Shown here: in pieces, positions 62,554-64,000 of the stretch
Numbering within the stretch: the stretch's first letter is position 1
Layout: every line of letters starts with the position of its first letter
Assembly (NCBI GenBank): GCA_024701455.1
Contig: JABXYP010000001.1
Coordinates: 2,236,001-2,300,000, forward strand
Reading direction: 5' to 3'
Length of the DNA stretch: 64,000 bases
Origin: Bacillus sp. A301a_S52
GTDB lineage: Bacteria > Bacillota > Bacilli > Bacillales > Salisediminibacteriaceae
Notes under the pieces: generated by a model
Told to the model about the DNA's origin: nothing
Databases searched by the model: none
The model's input: only the letters and a program-made list of their open reading frames with translations
Translations under genes and position numbers: made by a program

Positions 62554-63855
62554 ATGACTAAAAACCATTTAGAGATTATTGAAGAGCACGAATCTTGTGT
62601 AAGAAGTTATGTGAGAAGCTTTCCAACAGTTTTCACCCAAGCTAGAGGGTATAAGATGTGGAATGAAGACGGAAAAGAATATATTGACTTCTTTTCTGGA
62701 GCTGGAGCTCTAAACTATGGACATAATGAGCCGAACATGAAGAAAAAATTAGTAGAATACATCCTTGATGATGGTATTACTCACTCTTTAGATAAGGCAA
62801 CAGAAGCAAAAAGTGAGTTTCTTCACAAATTTCATGAGGTTATACTTCAACCAAGGAATCTTGATTACAAAGTCATGTTTCCTGGACCAACAGGCACGAA
62901 TACGGTTGAAAGTGCCCTAAAGTTGGCAAGAAAAGTGACAGGTAGAACAGAAGTCATCAGTTTTACAAATGGCTTTCATGGCATGACGATTGGCGCTTTG
63001 TCAGTCACCGGTAATTCTATGAAACGAAAAGGCGCTGGTATCCCATTAAACCACTCCGTCACTATGCCATACGATCAGTTTGTTAACGAAAGTGATGAGA
63101 TGGATACACTTGCCTACCTTGAGAGATTTTTAGATGATAACGGCAGTGGCGTCTCCATACCTGCAGCCATTATCCTTGAAACCGTTCAAGGTGAAGGCGG
63201 TCTTAATGTTGCACGCTTTGAATGGCTAAATAAATTAGATGCTATATGCAAAAAATGGGGTATTCTTCTCATTATTGACGACGTGCAAGCTGGTGTTGGC
63301 CGGACAGGGACATTCTTTTCGTTTGAACCTGCGGATATTAAACCTGATATAGTTTGCTTATCTAAATCTATTGGCGGCTATGGTCTCCCCCTTGCATTAA
63401 CATTAATAAATCCTGAATTAGATAAGTGGAAGCCTGGTGAACATAACGGGACATTCCGCGGTAATAATCATGCCTTTATTACTGCCACAGAGGCATTAAG
63501 TTATTGGGAAGATCCAAAATTTGAAAAGAGTATTCAAGATAAAGCAGTTAAAATCACAGATTTCCTCACTAACATGGTAGAAAAATATCCTGAGATGAAA
63601 GGGTTCGTTAAAGGAAGAGGATTTATGCAAGGAATCTCTTCTGACATTGACGGCTTTAGTGAAAAAGTTTGCAAGAATGCTTTTAACCATGGGCTAATTA
63701 TGGAAACAGCTGGTGGACATGATCAAGTATTTAAATTATTCCCTGCTATTAACATTGCCGAAGAAGGATTAGAAAAAGGGTTTGAACTCATCGAACGAAG
63801 TATAAAAGATACTATTAAACAAATGAAACTTGAAAAAGAAACAGTCACCAATTAA
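62554..63855 (+). CDS. ectB: L-2,4-diaminobutyrate:2-oxoglutarate aminotransferase
   Basis: ATG 62554 is preferred; a TTG nine bases before it is too close to GGAGGGA. The 433-residue class III PLP aminotransferase has [51 protein letters not shown] and the PLP lysine Lys271 in [12 protein letters not shown]. It converts aspartate semialdehyde to diaminobutyrate. It lies 51 bp after ectA and 31 bp before ectC. Confidence 0.96.
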   Translation: MTKNHLEIIEEHESCVRSYVRSFPTVFTQARGYKMWNEDGKEYIDFFSGAGALNYGHNEPNMKKKLVEYILDDGITHSLDKATEAKSEFLHKFHEVILQPRNLDYKVMFPGPTGTNTVESALKLARKVTGRTEVISFTNGFHGMTIGALSVTGNSMKRKGAGIPLNHSVTMPYDQFVNESDEMDTLAYLERFLDDNGSGVSIPAAIILETVQGEGGLNVARFEWLNKLDAICKKWGILLIIDDVQAGVGRTGTFFSFEPADIKPDIVCLSKSIGGYGLPLALTLINPELDKWKPGEHNGTFRGNNHAFITATEALSYWEDPKFEKSIQDKAVKITDFLTNMVEKYPEMKGFVKGRGFMQGISSDIDGFSEKVCKNAFNHGLIMETAGGHDQVFKLFPAINIAEEGLEKGFELIERSIKDTIKQMKLEKETVTN

Positions 63856-63886
63856 TAATCAACTGTACACACAAGGAGGAACAACC

Positions 63887-64000
63887 ATGAAAGTCGTTAA
63901 ATTAGAAGATATTATAGGGACAGATCAAGAAGTTAAAGGTGGTAACTGGACGAGTCGTCGACTTATTCTTAAAAAAGATAATATGGGGTATTCAGTCCAT
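63887..64000 (+). CDS. ectC: L-ectoine synthase, N-terminal part
   Basis: ATG 63887 follows AAGGAGGAACAACC. The first 38 codons ([20 protein letters not shown], then [18 protein letters not shown]) match the start of EctC, a cupin enzyme that cyclises N-acetyldiaminobutyrate to ectoine. The gene runs off the right edge of the window. Confidence 0.95.
   Translation, partial: MKVVKLEDIIGTDQEVKGGNWTSRRLILKKDNMGYSVH

Overview
The window looks like a chromosomal segment of a spore-forming, salt-adapted (probably haloalkaliphilic) member of the Bacillaceae. The DNA is AT-rich, ribosome binding sites are AGGAGG-type, and GTG and TTG starts occur beside ATG. Spore genes (a gerA-type germination operon, an Sda checkpoint protein, two DUF4183 proteins, a YjcZ-like peptide), Bacillus housekeeping genes (parE-parC, dynA, fabF, typA, cvfB) and an ectABC ectoine operon at the right edge all agree. 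Genus and species cannot be fixed from sequence reading alone. I see no prophage, integrase, intact insertion sequence, CRISPR array, rRNA or tRNA.

Layout. 1-10.1 kb: end of an M23 peptidase gene and a bactofilin, a DUF2207 membrane protein, glutathione peroxidase, a DEDDh exonuclease, then a class II cyclic di-GMP riboswitch just ahead of an sda gene, a YozQ-like protein, arginine deiminase, an RlmN-type methyltransferase, two small membrane proteins, an anchored trypsin-like protease and a 22-residue membrane peptide. 10.1-20.5 kb: a decayed HxlR regulator, a universal stress protein, a CoA-binding protein, parE-parC and the gerA-B-C operon. 20.5-31.3 kb: the DUF4183 pair, a small alarmone synthetase operon, a 3D-domain cell-wall protein, DUF4395, DUF2203, M50 protease plus Cof phosphatase, speD, a decayed MFS transporter, an HPr-fold protein without phosphorylation sites, and small unknowns. 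31.4-47.3 kb: dynA, fabF, pgmB, a permease, flavodoxin, KOW, retropepsin and MOSC proteins, a metallophosphoesterase, topB, cvfB and ilvA. 47.5-64 kb: an MtnX-like phosphatase, the amt-nucleotidyltransferase-exonuclease operon with a GlnR/TnrA box, an acyltransferase, a serine hydrolase, the ACT plus UPF0210 pair, T-box-controlled proBA, typA and ectAB(C).

Themes. Osmolyte production is represented by proBA and ectABC. Signalling is represented by the c-di-GMP riboswitch, the alarmone synthetase and the nitrogen-responsive amt operon. Between genes, one structured repeat family of about 135 bp recurs at least nine times in both orientations, including short deletion derivatives. A second, Bacillaceae-type repeat occurs twice. 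The observation I rate highest is the c-di-GMP-II aptamer fused to the leader of sda, because it would connect c-di-GMP to the sporulation phosphorelay.
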